Shown here in pieces: positions 1 to 5,093 of a stretch of DNA of 5,093 bases (position 1 is its first letter; each line of letters starts with the position of its first letter). A program made the translations under genes and the position numbers. This DNA comes from Spirosoma fluviale (GTDB lineage Bacteria > Bacteroidota > Bacteroidia > Cytophagales > Spirosomataceae). The stretch is from assembly GCA_945906915.1 (NCBI GenBank), contig CAMDSI010000153.1, forward strand, positions 1 to 5,093, given 5' to 3'. Below the pieces are notes generated by a model, which saw nothing but the letters and a program-made list of their open reading frames with translations, was not told the origin of the DNA and made no database searches.

Positions 1-809
1 CTCATCGCCGCACCTAAGGCATCGATTCCAGTGATTAATAAAGGATCATAGACGTAATTAAAAGGGTCACGGTAAGGAGGGCCGGCCACGACCGTTCCTG
101 CTGGACCTGTTTGGTGGTGATTGTAGAGGATTTGAGGCATCCACTCGGTGTATTGCTGGCGAGCCATATTCGTGGACTCGCTCATATTCATCATGTAGAA
201 ATCGCGATTATTATCATGACCAATGTACTTTTCGTATAAACGTGGCAAATTATCGGTGGAGCGCTTCAGCGTATCTGCCTTGCGCTTATACCAGTTCGAA
301 ACGAGTTCTTGCCCATCCGGATTCGCGTGCACGAAAAGGATGATGGTGTTTTGGAGAATCCGTTTTGTTTCTTCGTCGTTTCTCGTTGTGAATTGATAAA
401 TCGATTCGATCCATTGATGTATTCCCACTGTTTCTGTGGCGTGCAATCCGCCGTCGATCCAGACGATGGCTTTTCCTTCTTTAGCCAAAGTCTTAGCCTC
501 CAGCTCACTCAAGCCTTCCGCCCGCGCCAAACGCTGCGAAATAGCCTTGTATTTTGCCAAATTCTTAATATTCGCCGGATCCGACACGATGACCATGTAC
601 TGGTTTCGGCCTTCTTCCGTCAGTCCGATCGACTGCAATTTCACGCGATTAGAAGACGCTGCCACCTTCTTTAGATAGGCTTCCGTCTGAGTGAACGTCG
701 CTAAATGGTAATTATCACCTATGTTAAACCCAAAATGCGATTTAGGACTAGGCACCTGCGCGCTTAAGTTAAACGACGCGAATAATAAAACGAGTAAGAT
801 TTTTTTCAT
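1..809 (-). CDS. Secreted M14-family zinc metallopeptidase (carboxypeptidase-like), N-terminal part
   Basis: Read on the minus strand from the ATG at 809-807, this frame stays open for 269 codons to the left edge, so the C-terminal part lies outside the window. Residues 1-18 (MKKILLVLLFASFNLSAQ) form a signal peptide, so the enzyme should act in the periplasm or outside the cell. M14 hallmarks follow in order. GGLHATE at 120-126 gives the first two zinc ligands, His123 and Glu126. NPDG lies at 163-166. HDNNRDF at 198-204 matches the Asn-Arg substrate-carboxylate-binding pair of carboxypeptidase A. NHHQTG at 230-235 supplies the third zinc ligand, probably His232, since related Bacteroidota enzymes read HQMG there. 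The catalytic Glu near the C-terminal end of the fold is not visible. Family members of this form are usually several hundred residues longer. The family hydrolyses peptide C-termini or related amide bonds; the substrate here is unknown. It is transcribed divergently from the dehydrogenase gene. Confidence 0.9.
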   Translation of the reverse strand, partial: MKKILLVLLFASFNLSAQVPSPKSHFGFNIGDNYHLATFTQTEAYLKKVAASSNRVKLQSIGLTEEGRNQYMVIVSDPANIKNLAKYKAISQRLARAEGLSELEAKTLAKEGKAIVWIDGGLHATETVGIHQWIESIYQFTTRNDEETKRILQNTIILFVHANPDGQELVSNWYKRKADTLKRSTDNLPRLYEKYIGHDNNRDFYMMNMSESTNMARQQYTEWMPQILYNHHQTGPAGTVVAGPPYRDPFNYVYDPLLITGIDALGAAM

Positions 810-850
810 AGTTGAATCAGGTAAGCTTTAAAGATAGAAATATAGAAATT

Positions 851-876
851 AATTTTTAGCTTCGTAGCTGAAAATT
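851..876 (+). repeat. 11-bp inverted repeat (hairpin) in the divergent intergenic spacer
   Basis: Arms AATTTTTAGCT (851-861) and AGCTGAAAATT (866-876) flank the 4-nt loop TCGT. Ten pairs are Watson-Crick and one (T857 with G870) is a G-U wobble that holds only in the plus-strand transcript; the minus strand would have a C-A mismatch there. The repeat ends 9 bases before the ATG at 886. It could be a leader hairpin in the dehydrogenase mRNA or an operator in the 76-bp spacer shared by the two divergent genes. There is no T-tract that would make it a terminator. The rest of 810-885 is AT-rich, with no convincing Bacteroidota promoter (TTTG plus TAnnTTTG at proper spacing) on either strand. Confidence 0.6.
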
Positions 877-885
877 TACTGAACT

Positions 886-2289
886 ATGTATAAAAAAATA
901 TCCTTTATTGGCCTGATTGCGATGGCCGCACTAAGCACGATGTCTTTAACAAAGGCGCCTGCAGTAACAGAAGAGCCCGCTGAGGTGAATTATACTAAAT
1001 ATTGTGCGTCTTGCCACGGGGAAAAAGTGGAAGCCTTCGTGGACCGCAAATGGAAACACGGAGATAAAAAATCTGACATTTTAGCCAGCATCACGAACGG
1101 TTATCCAGAACTAGGGATGCCTACCTGGAAAGAAGTTTTGACTCCGAAAGAAATCGAAAAACTAGCGGATTTAATCGTTGAAAATTTAGCTGGTGTAGAG
1201 CAATACAAGTTCGCGAACAAACCTACTTCGAATATATTCAAGTCAGACGGCATGACGATTGCCTTAGACACGATCGTGACGGGATTGGATAGCCCTTGGG
1301 GATTTGTTCAGTTGCCTTCGAACGATTATTTAATTTCAGATCGCGCAGGTGTATTGTATCACGTAGATCAAAAACGTAATAAAACTGCCATTACTGGAAC
1401 ACCTTCGGTGTATGCGCAAGGTCAAGGTGGTTTATTAGATATCGCTCTTCATCCTCAGTTTGAAAAGAATGGCTGGGTTTATTTATCTTATTCCAAATTC
1501 AAAGTGGAGGACGGTTCTAAAATGAACACGACCGCCATCGTTCGCGGAAAAATCAAGGATAATAAGTGGGTAGAATCGCAAGAAATATTCGAAGCGAAGC
1601 CATACACAAAAACATCTTTACACTTTGGGTCGCGTATCACCTTTGACAAACAAGGTCACATTTTCTTCTCTGTGGGAGAGCGTGGAATGGAGAAAGTATT
1701 CCCTCAAAAACTAGATAGCGATAACGGAAAGATTCACCGCTTAAATGATGATGGAACGGTTCCAGCGGATAATCCATTCAAGAATTCCGATCATCCAAGC
1801 ATCTATTCCTATGGACAGCGTAACCCACAAGGTTTGACGACGAATCCGTGGACGGGGGATATTTGGGAGACGGAACACGGTCCTCGTGGTGGTGATGAAA
1901 TTAACATTATTCAGGCAGGTAAAAACTATGGCTGGCCGGTAATCACGTATGGTATTAATTACGATGGGAAACCGATTTCGGCTATTTCCAAAAAAGAAGG
2001 CATGGAACAACCTGTCTCCTATTTCATCCCTTCTATCGCGCCATCTGGTTTGACTTTTGTGACGGGGGATAAATACCCGGCTTGGAAAGGCAACTTGATG
2101 ATCGGCTCTTTACGTTTCAATTATTTGAACCGCGTCGAAGTGAAGAATAACAAGGTCGTGAAACAAGAAAAGGTCTTATTAAACGTGGGCCGCATGCGTA
2201 ATGTGGAGCAAGGCCGCGATGGGTATTTGTATATTGGGGTGGAGAATCCGGGGATGGTTTTTAGACTAAAACCTACGGTTTTAAAATAA
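886..2289 (+). CDS. Cytochrome c / PQQ-dependent sugar dehydrogenase (GSDH family) fusion, exported
   Basis: This 467-residue protein probably oxidises a sugar or other polyol/aldose with pyrroloquinoline quinone (PQQ) and passes electrons to an attached haem c. Residues 1 to about 24 are a signal peptide, placing it in the periplasm or on the envelope. A small class I cytochrome c domain follows (about 34-104): CASCH at 40-44 is the haem attachment site and Met78 (ELGMP) the likely sixth ligand. Residues about 122-463 are a glucose/sorbosone dehydrogenase beta-propeller. GQGGLLDIALHP (179-190), LHFGSR with the presumed catalytic base His246, YGQRNPQGL (309-317, Arg312/Asn313/Gln315 matching PQQ contacts of soluble glucose dehydrogenase) and HGPRGGDEIN (331-340, calcium/PQQ loop) followed by NYGWP are all present. 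His331 replaces a Gln of Acinetobacter-type enzymes, as in YliI/Asd-like proteins, so glucose need not be the substrate. The start is firm: an in-frame TGA lies at 880-882. Tandem stops TAA-TAG end it. A terminator follows 82 bases later. Confidence 0.92.
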   Translation: MYKKISFIGLIAMAALSTMSLTKAPAVTEEPAEVNYTKYCASCHGEKVEAFVDRKWKHGDKKSDILASITNGYPELGMPTWKEVLTPKEIEKLADLIVENLAGVEQYKFANKPTSNIFKSDGMTIALDTIVTGLDSPWGFVQLPSNDYLISDRAGVLYHVDQKRNKTAITGTPSVYAQGQGGLLDIALHPQFEKNGWVYLSYSKFKVEDGSKMNTTAIVRGKIKDNKWVESQEIFEAKPYTKTSLHFGSRITFDKQGHIFFSVGERGMEKVFPQKLDSDNGKIHRLNDDGTVPADNPFKNSDHPSIYSYGQRNPQGLTTNPWTGDIWETEHGPRGGDEINIIQAGKNYGWPVITYGINYDGKPISAISKKEGMEQPVSYFIPSIAPSGLTFVTGDKYPAWKGNLMIGSLRFNYLNRVEVKNNKVVKQEKVLLNVGRMRNVEQGRDGYLYIGVENPGMVFRLKPTVLK

Positions 2290-2294
2290 TAGAG

Positions 2295-2443
2295 CATAAA
2301 GCATAAAGAATAAAGTAGATTAGAAATTAGAGAGTATAGAGAGGAGATGCTTTTTTTAAAATCACTATACCATCAAAAAAAGGGCTTCGGCCCTTTTTTT
2401 GATTCCAACTTTATGCTTTGTGCTTTATTCTTTGTGCTTTAAA
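2295..2443. repeat. Facing 7-bp repeat arrays forming a 21-nt inverted repeat around the terminator
   Basis: The left array has three tandem heptads, CATAAAG, CATAAAG and AATAAAG (2295-2315). The right array has four, CTTTATG, CTTTGTG, CTTTATT and CTTTGTG (2409-2436), plus a decayed fifth, CTTTAAA (2437-2443). They are the same unit in opposite orientation. In the best register 2297-2317 pairs with 2421-2441: 19 Watson-Crick pairs and two T-G wobbles (2304/2434 and 2316/2422), both allowed only in plus-strand RNA. Because the unit is periodic, pairing can slip by 7 nt. The arms enclose a short GTATAG/CTATAC repeat (2334-2339 and 2365-2370) and the terminator hairpin, so a three-way-junction RNA is possible. 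Function is unknown; an extragenic repeat family is one explanation. Confidence 0.7.
2372..2403 (+). terminator. Intrinsic terminator with UUCG tetraloop, potentially bidirectional
   Basis: A 14-bp perfect stem (2372-2385 with 2390-2403) closes on the loop TTCG (2386-2389). The core is GGGC-TTCG-GCCC, the very stable C(UUCG)G tetraloop, flanked by seven A (2375-2381) and seven T (2394-2400). The T-run directly after the GC core gives a standard Rho-independent terminator for the dehydrogenase transcript, whose stop codon is 82 bases upstream. The A-run before the stem would act the same way on the other strand, but no minus-strand gene is seen that would need it. It separates the dehydrogenase from the receptor gene transcriptionally. 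Confidence 0.92.
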
Positions 2444-2447
2444 TTAG
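2417..2447 (+). promoter_or_regulatory. Possible Bacteroidota-type promoter for the receptor gene
   Basis: TTTG at 2417-2420 is followed after 19 bases by TAAATTAG (2440-2447), one mismatch from the Bacteroidota -7 consensus TAnnTTTG. The start would fall near 2452-2455, leaving a leader of about 50 nt before the ATG at 2503. The TTTG belongs to the heptad repeat, so the match may be accidental. An alternative, GAACTTTG at 2491-2498, also has one mismatch, lacks a -33 element and would give a nearly leaderless mRNA. No clear Shine-Dalgarno site precedes the gene. Confidence 0.25.
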
Positions 2448-2502
2448 CACCGTTCATCATTTTCTGCTTTCTACAGCAACTTTTTTATGGGAACTTTGCC
2501 CC

Positions 2503-4932
2503 ATGAAATTAATTGCCTTACTACTAATTTGTTCTATTACGGCTTTTGGCCAAAATTCCTTACACCTTCGTCTGCAGGATTCCAATCAAGAGGCGCTGCC
2601 ATTTGCAACGGTTCTTTTGAAGAAAATGACTGATTCTAGCCTCGTGAAGGGGATGAATACGGATGAAAATGGAGAATTAACTGTTTCTAAATTACCGCTG
2701 GGTCGCTTTACCCTAACGCTGCAATCCACTGGATTTAAGCCTACTAAAATCGTTCTTAAGGAGGTCGCCGCCGATTCCAAAATCGAATTAGGGACCATCA
2801 CCTTGTTCCCTTTAAGCACCGAATTAGCGGAAGTGAAAGTGACAGCAACGAAACCGTTTATCGAAAAGAAGCTCGATAAAACGATCGTCAACGTGGAAAA
2901 CTCAGCGATGGCAGCGGGAAACACGACGATGGAATTATTAGAGCGTTCGCCAGGTGTGATTGTGGACAAAGATGGCAACATATCCCTTCGAGGAAAATCT
3001 GGGGCAATGATCATGATTGATGGAAAAATCTCCTATTTGACAGGGGCAGATTTAGCGAACTATTTGAAGAATCTACCGGCCGACCAGGTCTCTCAATTAG
3101 AGATAATGGCGAATCCGTCTTCCAGATATGATGCGGCTGGTACGGGAGGCCTCATTAACATCAAACTGAAAAAGAATTCAAACATCGGTTTAAATGGTTC
3201 GGCCAATGCGACTTTAGCGCAAGGAACCTACCTTCGTGAAAGTGTGGGGGTTAATTTAAATTACCGAAAGAATGGCTGGAATTGGTTTGGAAATGGGTCG
3301 GTAGTGGACAGAACTACCTTAGAACGCAATAATTTAACGCGTTATTTCCGAGCCCAAAATGAAGTTTGGGAGAATGGTTATGCGTTTAAAAACGAGAACC
3401 AAACGACTCAATTAAAAGGGGGCGTGGATTGGTATTATTCGAAAAAGACGACGCTTGGAATTTTGGCCTCTGGAAATATTAATCAGTATACTCTTAATAA
3501 TGGCCTAAATCAAACTATTCAATATACGAGTGCTGGGGCGGCTTTGACACGGCTGAATACCTATAATAATGTGGGCAATCCGAGTCACAATTATGCCGCT
3601 AATTTTAATTTTAAGCATGCCTATGATAGCACTGGGCGTGAATTAACGATTGACCTAGATTATGCACGTTTCGAGGATAATAGCGGATCTAACTTACGCT
3701 CACAGTTTCAGCGCGGTGATTTTACCGCCTTGCGCTCAGATTCTCTTCTTTTAAATAATGCCAAATCCTTCGTGGATCAATATTCCTTCAAACTCGATTA
3801 TGTCCTACCTTCCTTCTTGAAATCGAAATGGGGAACAGGTTTGAAATCATCTTATGTGAAAACAGATAACGATTTACGCTTCCAGGGCAAGAATGAAGGG
3901 GCACCCGCCTATACTTTTTTGACAGGCCAAAGCAATCACTTCGTCTATACCGAGCAAATTCACGCCGCTTACCTAAACACGGAACGCGCCATCGGCAAAT
4001 TTAGTTACCAAATCGGTTTGCGTGGCGAGTGGACTTTGGCAGATGGATTGTCTCAGGCTTATACCGCGAACTCGAAAGATTCCACTTTCCACCGCGATTA
4101 TGCACAGCTTTTTCCGAGTGCCTTTTTTCAGTATGATCTTTCCAAAAACCATAGCCTCGGCTTTAATTATTCGCGTCGCATCGACCGCCCAAGCTATGGG
4201 GATTTAAATCCATTCGTTTTCTTTTTGGACAATTATACCTTCAAAGTGGGTAATCCGTTGTTAACTCCCCAGTTAACAAACTCCATTGAATTCAGCCACA
4301 CCTATATGGGCGCTTTTAGCACAACTTTGGGCTATAGTCATACCACTAATGTGATTACAGAGATCTTAAAACAAGACACACAGGCTAGAAAATCGTACCA
4401 GACGACAGCAAACATGGCGGAGCGAACGAATTATAGCCTTGGATTCTCCTTACCAATTCCGATTGCCAAATGGTGGTCCAGCAACACCGATATTTATTTC
4501 AACCGCAACGAACTAGTAGGAAAAGTCGAAAATGCAAACCTGAGTCCAGCTAATAATCAGTTCTATTTTAACACGAACCACATCTTTACCTTGCCTAAAG
4601 AATATCGCTTCGAAATCGGCGGAAATTATTTCTCTGGAGGATTAGAAAGTGCCTTTATTTTTGGGTCTGGGGGATCTATTAATTTAGGTATTCAAAAAAC
4701 GGTACTAAACAAACGAGGCGTCATCCGCTTAAATGCACAAGACGTTCTATATACGTCTAATCCAGATGTATTCATCAAATACGGCGACCTGGATATTGTA
4801 GTCAAACCGCGCCCTGATTCACGTGTAGTCCGTATAAACTTCACCTACCGCTTTGGCAATGTGGCAATCAAAGGGGCGAGGGTAAGATCGACGGGGTTGG
4901 ATGCGGAGAAGTCGAGGGTGAAAAGTAAATAA
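2503..4932 (+). CDS. TonB-dependent-receptor-type outer-membrane beta-barrel protein (OMP_b-brl_3 family)
   Basis: This 809-residue protein is predicted to sit in the outer membrane as a gated barrel that imports or senses a ligand. Residues 1-17 (MKLIALLLICSITAFGQ) are a signal peptide. Residues about 19-105 form a carboxypeptidase-regulatory-like beta-sandwich (ALPFATVLL, TDENGELTVSKLPLGRFTL), typical of Bacteroidota receptors. A plug domain spans about 110-224, with LLERSPGVIVDKDGNISLRG (145-164), MIDGK (171-175) and IMANPSSRYDAAGTGGLINI (201-220). The barrel runs to the end and carries RPSYGDLNPF (562-571), a GNPLL segment (583-587) and the final strand INFTYRFG (778-785). The tail GLDAEKSRVKSK resembles the charged tail common in this family. 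The length is normal for it. No SusD-like partner, sensor or sigma factor adjoins it, so the ligand cannot be deduced. The start is the first in-frame ATG after the stop at 2440-2442. A terminator lies upstream, so it is probably its own unit. Confidence 0.9.
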   Translation: MKLIALLLICSITAFGQNSLHLRLQDSNQEALPFATVLLKKMTDSSLVKGMNTDENGELTVSKLPLGRFTLTLQSTGFKPTKIVLKEVAADSKIELGTITLFPLSTELAEVKVTATKPFIEKKLDKTIVNVENSAMAAGNTTMELLERSPGVIVDKDGNISLRGKSGAMIMIDGKISYLTGADLANYLKNLPADQVSQLEIMANPSSRYDAAGTGGLINIKLKKNSNIGLNGSANATLAQGTYLRESVGVNLNYRKNGWNWFGNGSVVDRTTLERNNLTRYFRAQNEVWENGYAFKNENQTTQLKGGVDWYYSKKTTLGILASGNINQYTLNNGLNQTIQYTSAGAALTRLNTYNNVGNPSHNYAANFNFKHAYDSTGRELTIDLDYARFEDNSGSNLRSQFQRGDFTALRSDSLLLNNAKSFVDQYSFKLDYVLPSFLKSKWGTGLKSSYVKTDNDLRFQGKNEGAPAYTFLTGQSNHFVYTEQIHAAYLNTERAIGKFSYQIGLRGEWTLADGLSQAYTANSKDSTFHRDYAQLFPSAFFQYDLSKNHSLGFNYSRRIDRPSYGDLNPFVFFLDNYTFKVGNPLLTPQLTNSIEFSHTYMGAFSTTLGYSHTTNVITEILKQDTQARKSYQTTANMAERTNYSLGFSLPIPIAKWWSSNTDIYFNRNELVGKVENANLSPANNQFYFNTNHIFTLPKEYRFEIGGNYFSGGLESAFIFGSGGSINLGIQKTVLNKRGVIRLNAQDVLYTSNPDVFIKYGDLDIVVKPRPDSRVVRINFTYRFGNVAIKGARVRSTGLDAEKSRVKSK

Positions 4933-4936
4933 CTCA

Positions 4937-4999
4937 TTTGTTTTAATGTAAATCTAAAATTGCGCTGCGCGATAATTTTGTGATTTACATTTAAACAAA
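4937..4999. repeat. Long imperfect hairpin 1, directly after the receptor gene
   Basis: Arms 4937-4954 (TTTGTTTTAATGTAAATC) and 4982-4999 (GATTTACATTTAAACAAA) are complementary at 17 of 18 positions; the only mismatch is T4944/T4992. Inside, AAAATT (4956-4961) can pair with AATTTT (4974-4979), and the apex contains GCGCTGCGC (4962-4970). The hairpin starts four bases after the TAA of the receptor gene. It could protect or end that transcript, but no T-tract follows the stem, so it is not a standard intrinsic terminator. Its central part is repeated in inverted form in hairpin 2. Confidence 0.75.
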
Positions 5000-5068
5000 C
5001 TCTCTGAGATAAAGAGAGAGAGAAGAATAAAACGAAATGCATAAAAATATCGCGCAGCGCATTTTTAG
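4954..5068. repeat. 29-nt inverted repeat linking the loops of the two 3' hairpins
   Basis: Segment 4954-4982 matches the reverse complement of 5040-5068 at 26 of 29 positions, including an uninterrupted 14-nt core, TGCGCTGCGCGATA (4961-4974 against 5048-5061). The loop of each hairpin is thus complementary to the loop of the other, allowing either loop-loop pairing or one long alternative stem. No protein-coding frame in 4933-5093 looks real: the open frame on the minus strand there has no recognisable domain and extends into the receptor gene as antisense. Confidence 0.75.
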
Positions 5069-5079
5069 CATTCGTTTTA
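5028..5079. repeat. Long imperfect hairpin 2 near the right edge
   Basis: TAAAACGAAATGC (5028-5040) pairs with GCATTCGTTTTA (5068-5079) with one bulged A. After a second bulge (A5041), TAAAAAT (5042-5048) pairs with ATTTTTA (5061-5067). The apex contains GCGCAGCGC (5052-5060), the reverse complement of the apex of hairpin 1. GTTTTAAT occurs at 4940-4947 and again at 5074-5081, so the two-hairpin region is bounded by a near-direct repeat. Between the hairpins, CTCTCT (5000-5005) can pair with AGAGAG (5013-5018). Confidence 0.7.
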
Positions 5080-5093
5080 ATCTTCGATATCTA

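Noticed and set aside
266..508. Minus-strand 80-codon open frame
   Set aside because: It is in a different frame of the same strand as the M14 peptidase and is a shadow of that gene.
309..674. Plus-strand 121-codon open frame (and the overlapping one at 436-678)
   Set aside because: It lies antisense to the M14 peptidase gene, whose minus-strand frame has a signal peptide and zinc motifs; the plus-strand product has no recognisable domain.
829..844. Possible minus-strand -7 elements TATCTTTA and TATATTTC for the peptidase gene
   Set aside because: Each has one mismatch to TAnnTTTG, but no TTG lies at the expected upstream distance and such matches are frequent in AT-rich spacer.
1741..2010. 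Minus-strand 89-codon open frame
   Set aside because: It is antisense to the conserved propeller motifs of the dehydrogenase, with no domain of its own.
2586..3014. Minus-strand 142-codon open frame
   Set aside because: It is antisense to the regulatory and plug domains of the receptor; composition and lack of motifs fit a shadow frame.
4022..4207. Plus-strand 61-codon open frame
   Set aside because: It is an alternative frame inside the receptor barrel with no support.
2503..4932. SusC/SusD polysaccharide utilisation locus
   Set aside because: The receptor is of the OMP_b-brl_3 type, there is no SusD-like gene in the window, and the neighbouring dehydrogenase is cut off by a terminator.
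4937..4999. Reading hairpin 1 as an intrinsic terminator for the receptor gene
   Set aside because: The stem is long but AT-rich at its base and is followed by ACTCTCT-like sequence instead of a T-tract on either strand.
4845..5042. Minus-strand 65-codon open frame over the end of the receptor gene and hairpin region
   Set aside because: It overlaps the conserved receptor C-terminus, crosses the hairpin repeats, and encodes low-complexity stretches from the GA-rich tract.
4937..5081. Integron attC site or CRISPR array
   Set aside because: No GTTRRRY/RYYYAAC boundary pair fits, and there are no regularly spaced direct repeats with unique spacers; the repeats are inverted and the two outer stems differ.

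Overview
The window looks like chromosomal DNA of a Bacteroidota bacterium, most plausibly of the Cytophagales type (the rank below phylum is inference). The evidence is an outer-membrane receptor with an N-terminal carboxypeptidase-regulatory-like domain and an OMP_b-brl_3 type barrel, a secreted M14 peptidase of a form common in that phylum, signal peptides ending in Ala-Gln or Gly-Gln, moderate-to-low G+C, and no clear Shine-Dalgarno sites before the genes.

Layout. Positions 1-809 (minus strand) hold the N-terminal 269 codons of a secreted zinc carboxypeptidase-like M14 metallopeptidase that runs off the left edge. A 76-bp divergent spacer (810-885) carries an 11-bp hairpin just before the next gene. 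Positions 886-2289 (plus) encode an exported fusion of a c-type cytochrome and a PQQ-dependent sugar (glucose/sorbosone-type) dehydrogenase. A 213-bp spacer (2290-2502) contains a strong UUCG-loop terminator nested inside facing arrays of 7-bp repeats. Positions 2503-4932 (plus) encode an 809-residue TonB-dependent-receptor-type outer-membrane protein. The last 161 bp (4933-5093) carry no convincing gene but hold two long imperfect hairpins whose loop regions are complementary to each other.

All three proteins are predicted to be exported: a peptidase, a periplasmic quinohaemoprotein oxidase and an outer-membrane transporter or receptor. They fit a general theme of polymer or sugar use at the cell envelope. 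The divergent orientation of the first gene and the terminator between the second and third argue that they are three separate transcription units, not one operon. No defence system, CRISPR array, transposase, tRNA or rRNA was seen. The least ordinary parts of the window are its intergenic inverted repeats, not its genes.
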